A DNA stretch of 15,482 nt, from the NCBI GenBank assembly GCA_002503885.1, contig DASQ01000139.1, positions 1-15,482 on the forward strand. The letters run 5' to 3'. Positions within the stretch are counted from its first letter, which is position 1. Each line of letters begins with the position of its first letter. The position numbers were made by a program, and so were the translations under genes. Source of the stretch: Methanoculleus marisnigri (GTDB lineage: Archaea > Halobacteriota > Methanomicrobia > Methanomicrobiales > Methanoculleaceae). The notes beneath the pieces are model-generated. The model made no database searches, had not been told where the DNA came from, and saw only the letters and a list, made by a program, of their open reading frames with translations. Positions 1-6,763 of this stretch are shown here, piece after piece.

Positions 1-57
1 ATCCACAGATGTTGTTTACTTTCAATTCTGTTGCGATATTGAAAGGAACTTTTTTCA

Positions 58-79
58 TTAGATATCTATTAGATATCTA
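58..79. repeat. Perfect tandem 11-bp AT-rich repeat
   Basis: TTAGATATCTA occurs twice back to back, at 58-68 and 69-79. Each unit contains the palindrome AGATATCT, so two identical dyads lie one DNA turn apart. The surrounding 1-150 is strongly AT-rich and I see no gene in it. It lies beyond the 3' end of the minus-strand zinc-ribbon gene and could be an operator or promoter for something left of the window, or simple AT-rich spacer. The repeat is seen directly; a function is inference. Confidence 0.6.
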
Positions 80-150
80 TAATATTTAATCTTTTGGGTG
101 CCCCATTACAACTTAATTTGAGAGAACAACACAAGAATTATAGGTTGAAG

Positions 151-795
151 TCAACCGCACATCGCGAAACAATTTCGGAAAATTATTGAATCTTTTCTAA
201 AAGTTGAATTGATACCTTTCTCTTTCTCTTCATACCGCTGATCCCGCTCTTTGGGCGATCCCCCGTCGTGAGGCGCTGCCCGGCCTGCGGGTGGGAAACC
301 GCAGGCGACGAGCGCTTCTGCCCCCGTGATGGGATGGCGCTCACGCCCGAGGGTGAAGGTGGCGAGGTTCAGCAGAGAGAGCGGTAGAAGGAGGCCGAAG
401 AGTTCGGTTGCCGGGATCGTGCCGAAGTCGCGGGAGGCGTAGTTCCGGATCGTCCCCCGATCAACGACGATCCCCATCGCCCGGAGGCGTTGTGCCACCC
501 GGTTGAAGGGCATCTGCTGCGACAGAAGGAGACAGAGGTCGACGACGGGCGATGCGAGGCGGGTGTCGGGGTAGAACGGTGCGTCTGCGTAGCAGAGTGT
601 GCCGCACTGCTGGCAGTAGAACCGTTTCACGGAGACCCGGATGGTGCGTTCCTTTCCGTTCTCGAGCAGGACGGCAAACCGTTTTGCCCGCAGGTCATGT
701 CCGGTCACCGGACCGCCGCACGACGGGCAGGCCCGGAGGTAGGTGAACTTCACGCCGTCCATTGACGCCAGGGCGTTTCCCACCAGGTCGGCGAG
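151..795 (-). CDS. Zinc-ribbon/HTH protein resembling an IS66-type transposase N-terminus
   Basis: From the ATG at 795 this encodes 214 aa. An early CPSCGG pair and a later CQQCG pair should form a zinc ribbon. They are followed by a P-x-Y-P-D stretch, then SPVVDLCLLLSQQMPFNRVAQ and an HTH-like segment ending in DRGTIRNYA. Zinc ribbon, SP-x-V segment and helix-turn-helix in this order recall the N-terminal half of IS66-type transposases. No DDE catalytic domain follows: the C-terminal 70 residues are basic, low in motifs and run to a TGA at 151-153. It may therefore be a domesticated or truncated transposase, or a stand-alone DNA-binding protein. The start is unsure. A TATA-like element near 877-885 and a GGGAGAGAG ribosome-binding site at 835-843 would suit an ATT codon at 828 (reading IVKKTLPVP). 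The frame is also open to an ATG at 1002, but that extension would cover the promoter. Confidence 0.55.
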   Translation of the reverse strand, partial: LADLVGNALASMDGVKFTYLRACPSCGGPVTGHDLRAKRFAVLLENGKERTIRVSVKRFYCQQCGTLCYADAPFYPDTRLASPVVDLCLLLSQQMPFNRVAQRLRAMGIVVDRGTIRNYASRDFGTIPATELFGLLLPLSLLNLATFTLGRERHPITGAEALVACGFPPAGRAAPHDGGSPKERDQRYEEKEKGINSTFRKDSIIFRNCFAMCG

Positions 796-834
796 CATGG
801 GCGGAACCGGGAGTGTCTTTTTTACAATGGTAAC

Positions 835-885
835 TCTCTCCCTGTGCAACTGTGCGAGAGGTGTAGGCGTCCACCGATAATAACC
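835..885 (-). promoter_or_regulatory. Candidate promoter and RBS of the zinc-ribbon gene
   Basis: On the minus strand GGTTATTAT (877-885) looks like an archaeal TATA element, and GGGAGAGAG (835-843) looks like a Shine-Dalgarno sequence. Together they place the start near 828, where the only in-frame codon is ATT, followed by the first ATG at 795. This argues against the far-upstream ATG at 1002. It is based on motif reading only. Confidence 0.35.
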
Positions 886-1181
886 TCTTCCCTCGAACGG
901 GAGTGGGCGACACAGAGGTCGTTCCAGCCCACAGGGTGGTGTCCCGGAGAGCGCACGTTTTTTGCCTGCCCTGCCGTTCCCGCTTCGGTTCGGGGCAACC
1001 ATCCTGACCCCGCGAGGGGCTCATCGAGCCGCCGCCCGGAGATTGGTTTAGCACTTCTGCCTGATCTCGATCGGGATGCAAACCTGTATTCTGATGGGTA
1101 TTACTCACGTAAAAACTCAAAAAATGAATGCGGATTATTATTCTCCAGCCAGTCCTGCCTGTGAAGATGAGGGCAGATCTG
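886..1181. other. Intergenic stretch, no supported gene
   Basis: This 296-base stretch lies between the minus-strand zinc-ribbon gene and the fdh promoter. Open frames exist on both strands but none has a ribosome-binding site, recognisable domain or convincing composition. The left part is GC-rich and the right part, from about 1080, turns AT-rich towards the fdhA promoter. I see no RNA gene in it. Confidence 0.5.
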
Positions 1182-1238
1182 GTTAACTACTATAATTTAA
1201 GTAGCTTAACATCAGATATTCGGTTCGCCATAGAGGTG
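1182..1238 (+). promoter_or_regulatory. Promoter region of the first fdhAB operon
   Basis: TATAATTTAA at 1191-1200 is a good archaeal TATA box. It lies exactly in the loop of an imperfect inverted repeat, GTTAACTAC (1182-1190) and GTAGCTTAAC (1201-1210), which pair except for one extra base. A regulator binding this dyad would cover the TATA box. Downstream, CATCAGATATTC (1210-1221) matches 11 of 12 bases of an element upstream of the second fdhA. GAGGTG at 1233-1238 is the ribosome-binding site, 8 bases before the ATG at 1247. Transcription probably starts near 1217-1222, giving a leader of about 25-30 bases. The motifs are seen; regulation is inferred. Confidence 0.6.
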
Positions 1239-1246
1239 TTAAAAAT

Positions 1247-3313
1247 ATGACGTTGAAGTATGTGCAGACAACATGTCCCTACTGCGGTACGGGATGCAGT
1301 TTCAACCTCGTCGTCCAGGACGGCAAGGTGGTTGGGACGGCACCGTATCGCCGCTCACCCGTGAACGAGGGAAAGGTATGCCCCAAGGGTACCTATGCCC
1401 ATGAGTTCGTGAACAGCCCGGACCGCCTGACCAGGCCGCTCATCAAGAAGGACGGCAAGTTTGTCGAGGCGACCTGGGACGAGGCCTACAGCCTGATTGC
1501 ATCGAAGTTCAAGTCGTACAAGCCCGACGAGATCGCCGTGCTTTCGTCGGCACGTACCTCCAACGAGGAGAACTACGCGCTGATGAAACTGGCACGCGGT
1601 GTCTTCAAGACACGCCACATCGACCACTGCGCCCGGCTCTGCCACGCGTCCACCGTCGCCGGCCTTGCCGCATCGTTCGGCTCCGGCGCGATGACCAACT
1701 CCATCCTCGACATCGCCGACTCGAAGTGCGTCTTCATCATCGGGTCCAACACCTTCGAGCAGCACCCCCTCATCGGCCGCAAGGTCATGCAGGCCAAGAA
1801 GAACGGCGCAAAGATCATCTACGCCGACCCGCGCTACACCGCGACCGCAAAGCAGGCCGACCTCTACATGCCGTTTGTGTCCGGCAGTGATGTCGCCATC
1901 TTAAACTGCATGATGCAGCAGATCATCAAGAACGGCTGGGAAGACAAGGAGTTCATCGCCAACCGGACCAGGGACTACGAGAAACTCAAGGAAGTTGTCA
2001 TGAAGGACACCTACAGCCTTGAGAACGTCTCGAAGATCTCCGGTATCCCCGCCGAGAGCCTCAAGACCGCTGCTGAGTGGTTCGGCACCAACAAGCCCGG
2101 CGCGCTCCTCTACTCGATGGGTATCACCCAGCACACCGTCGGTGTGGACAACGTCCGGTCGACCGCCAACCTCCAGATGCTGACCGGCAACCTGGGCAAG
2201 CCCGGTGCCGGCGTGAACGCGCTCCGTGGCCAGAACAACGTGCAGGGCGCCTGCGACATGGGAGCGCTCCCGGTCGTCTTCACCGGCTACCAGAAGGTCA
2301 TCGACCCGGCCGCCCACAAGAAGTTCGCCGACGCCTGGGGCTTCCCCGACGGCATCTGCGAGCCCAAGAACGGCTACGAGGTCACCGTCATGATGGACGT
2401 CCTGACCGACAGGCCCGGCGAACTCAAGGCGATGTACATCATGGGCGAGAACCCGATGCTCTCCGACCCGGACCTGACTCACGTCAAGCACGCCATCGAG
2501 AACCTGGAATTCCTGGTTGTCCAGGACATCTTCATGACCGAGACCGCCGAACTCGCCGACGTCGTCCTGCCCGCCGCCTGCTATGCAGAGCGGAACGGCA
2601 CCCAGACTTCCACCGAGCGGCGTGTCCAGATGTGGCGCAAAGCCCAGGACCCGCCCGGCGAAGCGAAGGAAGACTGGCAGATCATCAGTGAACTCGCCGC
2701 AAAGATGGGCTACGCCAGGCAGTTCCCCTACCAGAGCGCCGAGGAGATCTTCACCGAGATCGCCGCCGTCACGCCGTCCTACCACGGCATGAACTACGAG
2801 CGGTTGAGCAAGCCCGAAGCACTCCACTGGCCCTGCCCTGCAGTCGACCACCCCGGCACCCCCATCCTGCACATCGGCAAGTTCTCGCACCCCGACGGCA
2901 TAGGCATCTTTGCCCCGATCGAGTGGAAACCGCCGGCGGAAGTCCCCGACGCGGAGTATCCGTTCGTGCTCACGACCGGCCGTGTCCTCTGGCACTGGCA
3001 CACCGGCACCATGACCCGCCGGTCTGCAACGCTTGACCACGAGGTCCCCACCGGCTGGATCGAGATCAACCCTGAGGATGCAAGGGAGCTCGGCGTCAAG
3101 GACAAGGAGAAGGTCCGTGCCATCACTCGCCGTGGATCTGTCGAGGTCCCTGCGAGGGTGACCAGAGATATCATGAAGGGTGTCATGTTCATGCCGTTCC
3201 ACTTCAAGGAGTGTGCGGCGAACACACTGACAAACAACGCTCTCGACCCGATCGCCAAGATCCCTGAGTTCAAGGCCTGTGCTGTGAAGGTCGAGAAGAT
3301 TACGGAGGCCTGA
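1247..3313 (+). CDS. fdhA: Formate dehydrogenase catalytic (alpha) subunit, copy 1
   Basis: This is the 688-aa molybdopterin subunit of F420-type formate dehydrogenase, which oxidises formate to CO2 in the cytoplasm and passes electrons to FdhB. Residues 10-45 hold the [4Fe-4S] ligands C10, C13, C17 and C45, followed by the conserved K47. The HCARLCH motif gives the active-site C132-H133. The catalytic residue is encoded by an ordinary TGC codon, so this is the cysteine, not the selenocysteine, form. RGQNNVQG at 327-334 is the conserved arginine region near the formate site. The C-terminal part (about 570-688, including GRVLWHWHTGTMTRR and PFHF) is the molybdopterin dinucleotide-binding domain. 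Length is normal for the family. GAGGTG at 1233-1238 fixes the start. The final codons contain the GGAGG ribosome-binding site of fdhB, two bases separate the genes, and they are surely co-transcribed. Whether the metal is Mo or W cannot be read from the sequence. Confidence 0.96.
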   Translation: MTLKYVQTTCPYCGTGCSFNLVVQDGKVVGTAPYRRSPVNEGKVCPKGTYAHEFVNSPDRLTRPLIKKDGKFVEATWDEAYSLIASKFKSYKPDEIAVLSSARTSNEENYALMKLARGVFKTRHIDHCARLCHASTVAGLAASFGSGAMTNSILDIADSKCVFIIGSNTFEQHPLIGRKVMQAKKNGAKIIYADPRYTATAKQADLYMPFVSGSDVAILNCMMQQIIKNGWEDKEFIANRTRDYEKLKEVVMKDTYSLENVSKISGIPAESLKTAAEWFGTNKPGALLYSMGITQHTVGVDNVRSTANLQMLTGNLGKPGAGVNALRGQNNVQGACDMGALPVVFTGYQKVIDPAAHKKFADAWGFPDGICEPKNGYEVTVMMDVLTDRPGELKAMYIMGENPMLSDPDLTHVKHAIENLEFLVVQDIFMTETAELADVVLPAACYAERNGTQTSTERRVQMWRKAQDPPGEAKEDWQIISELAAKMGYARQFPYQSAEEIFTEIAAVTPSYHGMNYERLSKPEALHWPCPAVDHPGTPILHIGKFSHPDGIGIFAPIEWKPPAEVPDAEYPFVLTTGRVLWHWHTGTMTRRSATLDHEVPTGWIEINPEDARELGVKDKEKVRAITRRGSVEVPARVTRDIMKGVMFMPFHFKECAANTLTNNALDPIAKIPEFKACAVKVEKITEA

Positions 3314-3315
3314 AC

Positions 3316-4467
3316 ATGGCTGCAATTGGAGATATGTTCTACGCATGGGCGGCAGATGCCGACATACTGAAGAAGGGAGAGTGCGGAGGTGCGATCACCG
3401 CCCTGCAGCAGTACGCCCTGAAGTCCGGCATGGTGGACGCTGTCCTCGCCGTCAAGAAGGGACAGGACCTCTACGACGCGGTGCCGACCGTGATCACCGA
3501 CCCTGCCGAGATCGTACAGACGGCAGGATCCCTCCACTGCGGGACGCTCCTGCTCTCGAAAGTGGTGAAGGATTATCTGGACAGCAACAAGAACGCACGG
3601 CTCGGTGTCACCGTCAAAGGCTGCGACACGATGGGTCTTATCGAGCTTGCGAAGCGCAACCAGGTCGATCTGGATCGCCTCCTCCTGCTCGGCGTCAACT
3701 GTGGCGGTTCCGTGAGCCCGGTTCTGGCCCGCAAGATGATCCGCGAGAAGTTCGAGGTCGACCCTGACGACGTCGTCAAGGAAGAGATCGACAAGGGCCA
3801 GTTCATCATCGAGTATGAAGGCGGCCACAAGGGCATCTCGATGGACGAGCTCGAGGACGAGGGCTACGGCCGCCGGTCCAACTGCCGCCGGTGCCTCTAC
3901 AAGGTCCCGCGCCAGGCGGACCTCGCCTGCGGCAACTGGGGCGTCATCGGCGAGAAGGCCGGCAAGGCCACGTTCGTCGAGGTCTGCTCCGAAAAGGGTG
4001 CGAAACTCCTCAATGCGGCTGCTGCGGCCGGAGCGGTCGCCACCGAACCCGCGAACCCGAAGGGTATCGAGATCCGCGGCAAGGTCGAGGGCGCCATGCT
4101 GAATCTCGGCAACAAGTGGCGGAAGAGGAACTTCGAAGCGCTTGCATCCGACCTCTGGGGAACCATCGGCCGCGAGACGGGCCGGTGCATCAAGTGCTAC
4201 TCCTGCATCGAGAACTGCCCGGTCTGCTTCCCGGTTGCAGATGAACTCAGAGGAAACTCCAGGATGGTCACCTCCGGAGAGGTTCCGCCGAACCCGATGT
4301 TCCACCTCAGACGGTTTGCGCACATCTCCGACTCGTGCATCAACTGCGGCCAGTGTGAAGAGCTCTGCCCGATGGATATCCCGCTTGCGCTCTTCTCCCA
4401 CGCTATCAGGACTGAGGGTGACGGCACATTCGAGCCCAAACTCGGGAAGGCTTCCTACACCAACTAA
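3316..4467 (+). CDS. fdhB: Formate dehydrogenase beta subunit (F420-reducing, FrhB-like), copy 1
   Basis: This 383-aa protein is the electron-transfer subunit that takes electrons from FdhA and reduces F420 using FAD; in related methanogens FdhAB can also feed heterodisulfide reductase. The N-terminal part (GECGGAITAL, GSLHCGTLLLSK, KGCDTMGL, GVNCGGS) is the FrhB/FdhB family core. C190, C193 and C205 lie in NCRRC and ACGNWGVIG, conserved in F420 reductase beta subunits. Two C-terminal ferredoxin-type motifs follow: C291-C294-C297-C301 (CIKCYSCIENCP) and C341-C344-C347-C351 (CINCGQCEELCP). GGAGG at 3304-3308 sits inside the end of fdhA and sets the ATG at 3316. The protein ends only about 30 residues after the last cluster in a tail unrelated to that of copy 2, which is 29 residues longer overall. 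An oligo-T terminator follows at once. Confidence 0.95.
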   Translation: MAAIGDMFYAWAADADILKKGECGGAITALQQYALKSGMVDAVLAVKKGQDLYDAVPTVITDPAEIVQTAGSLHCGTLLLSKVVKDYLDSNKNARLGVTVKGCDTMGLIELAKRNQVDLDRLLLLGVNCGGSVSPVLARKMIREKFEVDPDDVVKEEIDKGQFIIEYEGGHKGISMDELEDEGYGRRSNCRRCLYKVPRQADLACGNWGVIGEKAGKATFVEVCSEKGAKLLNAAAAAGAVATEPANPKGIEIRGKVEGAMLNLGNKWRKRNFEALASDLWGTIGRETGRCIKCYSCIENCPVCFPVADELRGNSRMVTSGEVPPNPMFHLRRFAHISDSCINCGQCEELCPMDIPLALFSHAIRTEGDGTFEPKLGKASYTN

Positions 4468-4479
4468 CCTTTTTTCTTC
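4468..4479 (+). terminator. Oligo-T terminator of the first fdhAB operon
   Basis: Six T residues at 4470-4475 followed by CTT start three bases after the fdhB stop codon. Such T-runs without a stem act as intrinsic terminators in archaea. It separates the two fdh operons. Confidence 0.65.
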
Positions 4480-4510
4480 ATACTGCGACCAATCCAGCGC
4501 TATTTTTGGG

Positions 4511-4579
4511 GCGCATCAGGATATATGCGCTAATTATGCGCCAGAATGCCGATCCGGCCGATTATTCCCGATAATGCGC
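4511..4579. promoter_or_regulatory. Cluster of GCGCAT/ATGCGC motifs between the fdh operons
   Basis: The hexamer ATGCGC occurs at 4525-4530, 4536-4541 and 4574-4579, and its reverse complement GCGCAT occurs at 4511-4516. The first two forward copies are 11 bases apart, about one helical turn, and GCGCAT with the next ATGCGC forms an inverted repeat at 4511-4530. No such cluster is present before the first operon. The position, roughly 75-145 bases upstream of the expected start of the second operon transcript, suits an activator or repressor array. The motifs are seen; their role is inference. Confidence 0.45.
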
Positions 4580-4619
4580 TGGTCTTCCGGGAAGACAGGT
4601 GCAGTTTCCCACCCTTATT

Positions 4620-4688
4620 CATCAGAAATTCAGATGTTAATCACTACTGTTAAATATGCCGAACCTCGAAATTTTATGTATCCGAGGT
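4620..4688 (+). promoter_or_regulatory. Promoter region of the second fdhAB operon
   Basis: CATCAGAAATTC at 4620-4631 matches CATCAGATATTC of the first operon in 11 of 12 bases. TTAAATAT at 4650-4657 is the likely TATA box, predicting a start near 4680. GAGGT at 4684-4688 is the ribosome-binding site six bases before the ATG at 4695. GTTAATCACTACT at 4636-4648 resembles GTTAACTACT of the first promoter, but the two elements appear in reversed order relative to CATCAGA. Confidence 0.5.
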
Positions 4689-4694
4689 TTTACC

Positions 4695-6761
4695 ATGGAT
4701 CTCAAGTATGTACAGACAACATGCCCGTACTGCGGTACGGGATGCAGCTTCAACCTCGTCGTGAAGGACGGGAAGGTTGTCGGCACACAACCTTACAACC
4801 GCTCCCCCGTGAACGAGGGAAAGGTATGCCCCAAGGGTACCTACGCTCATGAGTTCGTGAACAGCCCGGACCGCCTGACAACGCCGCTCATCAAGAAGGA
4901 CGGCAAGTTTGTCGAGGCGACCTGGGATGAGGCCTACAGCCTGATCGCGCAGAAGTTCAAGTCCTACAAGCCCGACGAAATCGCCGTGCTTTCATCCGCC
5001 AGGGTCTCCAACGAGGAGAACTACGCGCTGATGAAACTGGCACGCGGTGTCTTCAAGACACGCCACATCGACCACTGCGCCCGGCTCTGCCACGCGTCCA
5101 CCGTTGCCGGCCTTGCCGCATCGTTCGGCTCCGGTGCGATGACCAACTCCATTCTCGACATCGCCGAGTCCAAGTGCGTCTTCATCATCGGGTCCAACAC
5201 CTTCGAACAGCACCCCCTCATCGGCCGCAAGGTCATGCAGGCCAAGCTGAACGGCGGGAAGCTCATCGTATTCGACCCGCGCTACACGCCGACTGCAAAG
5301 CAGGCGGACCTCTACGCATCCTTCTACTCCGGCACCGATGTGGCCATCCTCAACTGCCTGATGGGAGAGATCATCAGGAACGGATGGGAGGACAAGGAAT
5401 GGGTTTCGACCCGTGCAAAGGGATACGAGGAACTTAAAGCGACGGTGACGAGCGACACCTATCTCCCCGAGAACGTCGAGAAGATCTCCGGGATTGCCGC
5501 TGCGGACCTCAAAAAGGCAGCCGAATGGATCGGTAACGCCGAATCCTCTGCACTCCTCTACTCGATGGGTATCACCCAGCACACCGTCGGTGTGGACAAC
5601 GTCAAGTCGACCGCCAACCTCCAGATGCTGACCGGTAACATCGGCAAGCGTGGTGGCGGCGTAAACGCGCTCCGTGGCCAGAACAACGTGCAGGGCGCCT
5701 GCGACATGGGAGCTCTCCCGGTCGTCTTCACCGGCTACCAGAAGGTCATCGACCCGGCCGCCCACAAGAAGTTCGCCGACGCCTGGGGCTTCCCCGACGG
5801 CATCTGCGAGCCGAAGAACGGCTACGAAGTCACCGTCATGATGGATGTCCTGACCGACAGGCCCGGCGAGCTCAAGGCGATGTACATCATGGGCGAGAAC
5901 CCGATGCTCTCCGACCCGGACCTGACCCACGTCAAGCACGCCATCGAGAACCTGGATTTCCTGGTTGTTCAGGATATCTTCCTGACCGAGACCGCCCAGA
6001 TGGCCGACGTTGTCCTGCCCGCCACCTGCTACGCAGAGAAGGACGGCACCCAGACCTCCACCGAGCGCCGTGTCCAGATGTGGCGCAAGGCCCAGGACCC
6101 GCCCGGCGAGGCAAAGGTCGACTGGCAGATCATCTGCGAAGTGGCAGCCGCCATGGGCTACGCCGAGCAGTTCCCCTACCAGAGTGCTGAAGAGATCTTC
6201 ACCGAGATAGCCTCCCTCACGCCGTCCTACCACGGCATGAACTACGAGCGCCTCAACAAGCCCGAAGCACTCCACTGGCCCTGCCCGACCACGGAGCACC
6301 CCGGCACCCCCATCCTGCACATCGGCAAGTGCTCGCACCCCGATGGCATGGGCGTGATGCACGCCATCGAGTGGAAACCGCCGGCGGAAGTCCCCGACGC
6401 TGAGTTCCCCTATATCTTCACCACCGGACGCTGCATCTGGCACTGGCACACCGGGTCCATGACCCGCCGCTCCGAGACCCTCGACCACGAGGTCCCGACC
6501 GGCTGGATCGAGATCAACACCGAGGACGCAAAGGCGCTCGGCATCCAGGACAAAGAAATGGTCCGTGCGACCTCCCGCCGTGGCACGGTGGACGTCCCCG
6601 CGAAGGTGACCGACGAGATCAAGAAGGGCGTCATGTTCATGCCGTTCCACTTCGCCGAGTGCGCAGCAAACGTCCTGACCAACAACGCGCTCGACCCGAT
6701 CGCGAAGATCCCTGAGTTCAAGGCGTGTGCTGTGAAGGTCGAGAAGATTACGGAGGCCTGA
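4695..6761 (+). CDS. fdhA: Formate dehydrogenase catalytic (alpha) subunit, copy 2
   Basis: This second 688-aa F420-type formate dehydrogenase catalytic subunit has the same length and landmarks as copy 1: C10, C13, C17 and C45 for the [4Fe-4S] cluster, K47, catalytic C132-H133 with a TGC codon, and RGQNNVQG at 327-334. Start choice: the frame is open to an ATG at 4656, but that codon overlaps the likely TATA box. GAGGT at 4684-4688 and alignment with copy 1 both select the ATG at 4695. Similarity to copy 1 is uneven. Residues about 105-185 and 286-420 are almost identical, even at silent positions, while residues about 189-285 differ widely (for example KLIVFDPRYTPTAKQADLYA against KIIYADPRYTATAKQADLYM). 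The gene couples to fdhB copy 2 exactly as in the first operon, with two bases between stop and start. Metal preference or expression may differ between copies. Confidence 0.96.
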   Translation: MDLKYVQTTCPYCGTGCSFNLVVKDGKVVGTQPYNRSPVNEGKVCPKGTYAHEFVNSPDRLTTPLIKKDGKFVEATWDEAYSLIAQKFKSYKPDEIAVLSSARVSNEENYALMKLARGVFKTRHIDHCARLCHASTVAGLAASFGSGAMTNSILDIAESKCVFIIGSNTFEQHPLIGRKVMQAKLNGGKLIVFDPRYTPTAKQADLYASFYSGTDVAILNCLMGEIIRNGWEDKEWVSTRAKGYEELKATVTSDTYLPENVEKISGIAAADLKKAAEWIGNAESSALLYSMGITQHTVGVDNVKSTANLQMLTGNIGKRGGGVNALRGQNNVQGACDMGALPVVFTGYQKVIDPAAHKKFADAWGFPDGICEPKNGYEVTVMMDVLTDRPGELKAMYIMGENPMLSDPDLTHVKHAIENLDFLVVQDIFLTETAQMADVVLPATCYAEKDGTQTSTERRVQMWRKAQDPPGEAKVDWQIICEVAAAMGYAEQFPYQSAEEIFTEIASLTPSYHGMNYERLNKPEALHWPCPTTEHPGTPILHIGKCSHPDGMGVMHAIEWKPPAEVPDAEFPYIFTTGRCIWHWHTGSMTRRSETLDHEVPTGWIEINTEDAKALGIQDKEMVRATSRRGTVDVPAKVTDEIKKGVMFMPFHFAECAANVLTNNALDPIAKIPEFKACAVKVEKITEA

Positions 6762-6763
6762 AC

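Noticed and set aside
1640..1642. Possible selenocysteine in formate dehydrogenase
   Set aside because: The catalytic codon is TGC in both copies (1640-1642 and 5088-5090); no in-frame TGA or SECIS element is needed.
1901..3346. Long minus-strand frame (481 aa) opposite fdhA copy 1, with a similar 600-aa frame at 4992-6794 opposite copy 2
   Set aside because: Both are shadows created by the GC-rich codon use of fdhA. Their resemblance follows from the duplication of fdhA, and neither has a promoter, ribosome-binding site or recognisable domain.
4656..4694. Upstream ATG giving fdhA copy 2 a 13-residue extension
   Set aside because: The codon overlaps the likely TATA box, the GAGGT site is downstream of it, and copy 1 starts at the position matching the ATG at 4695.
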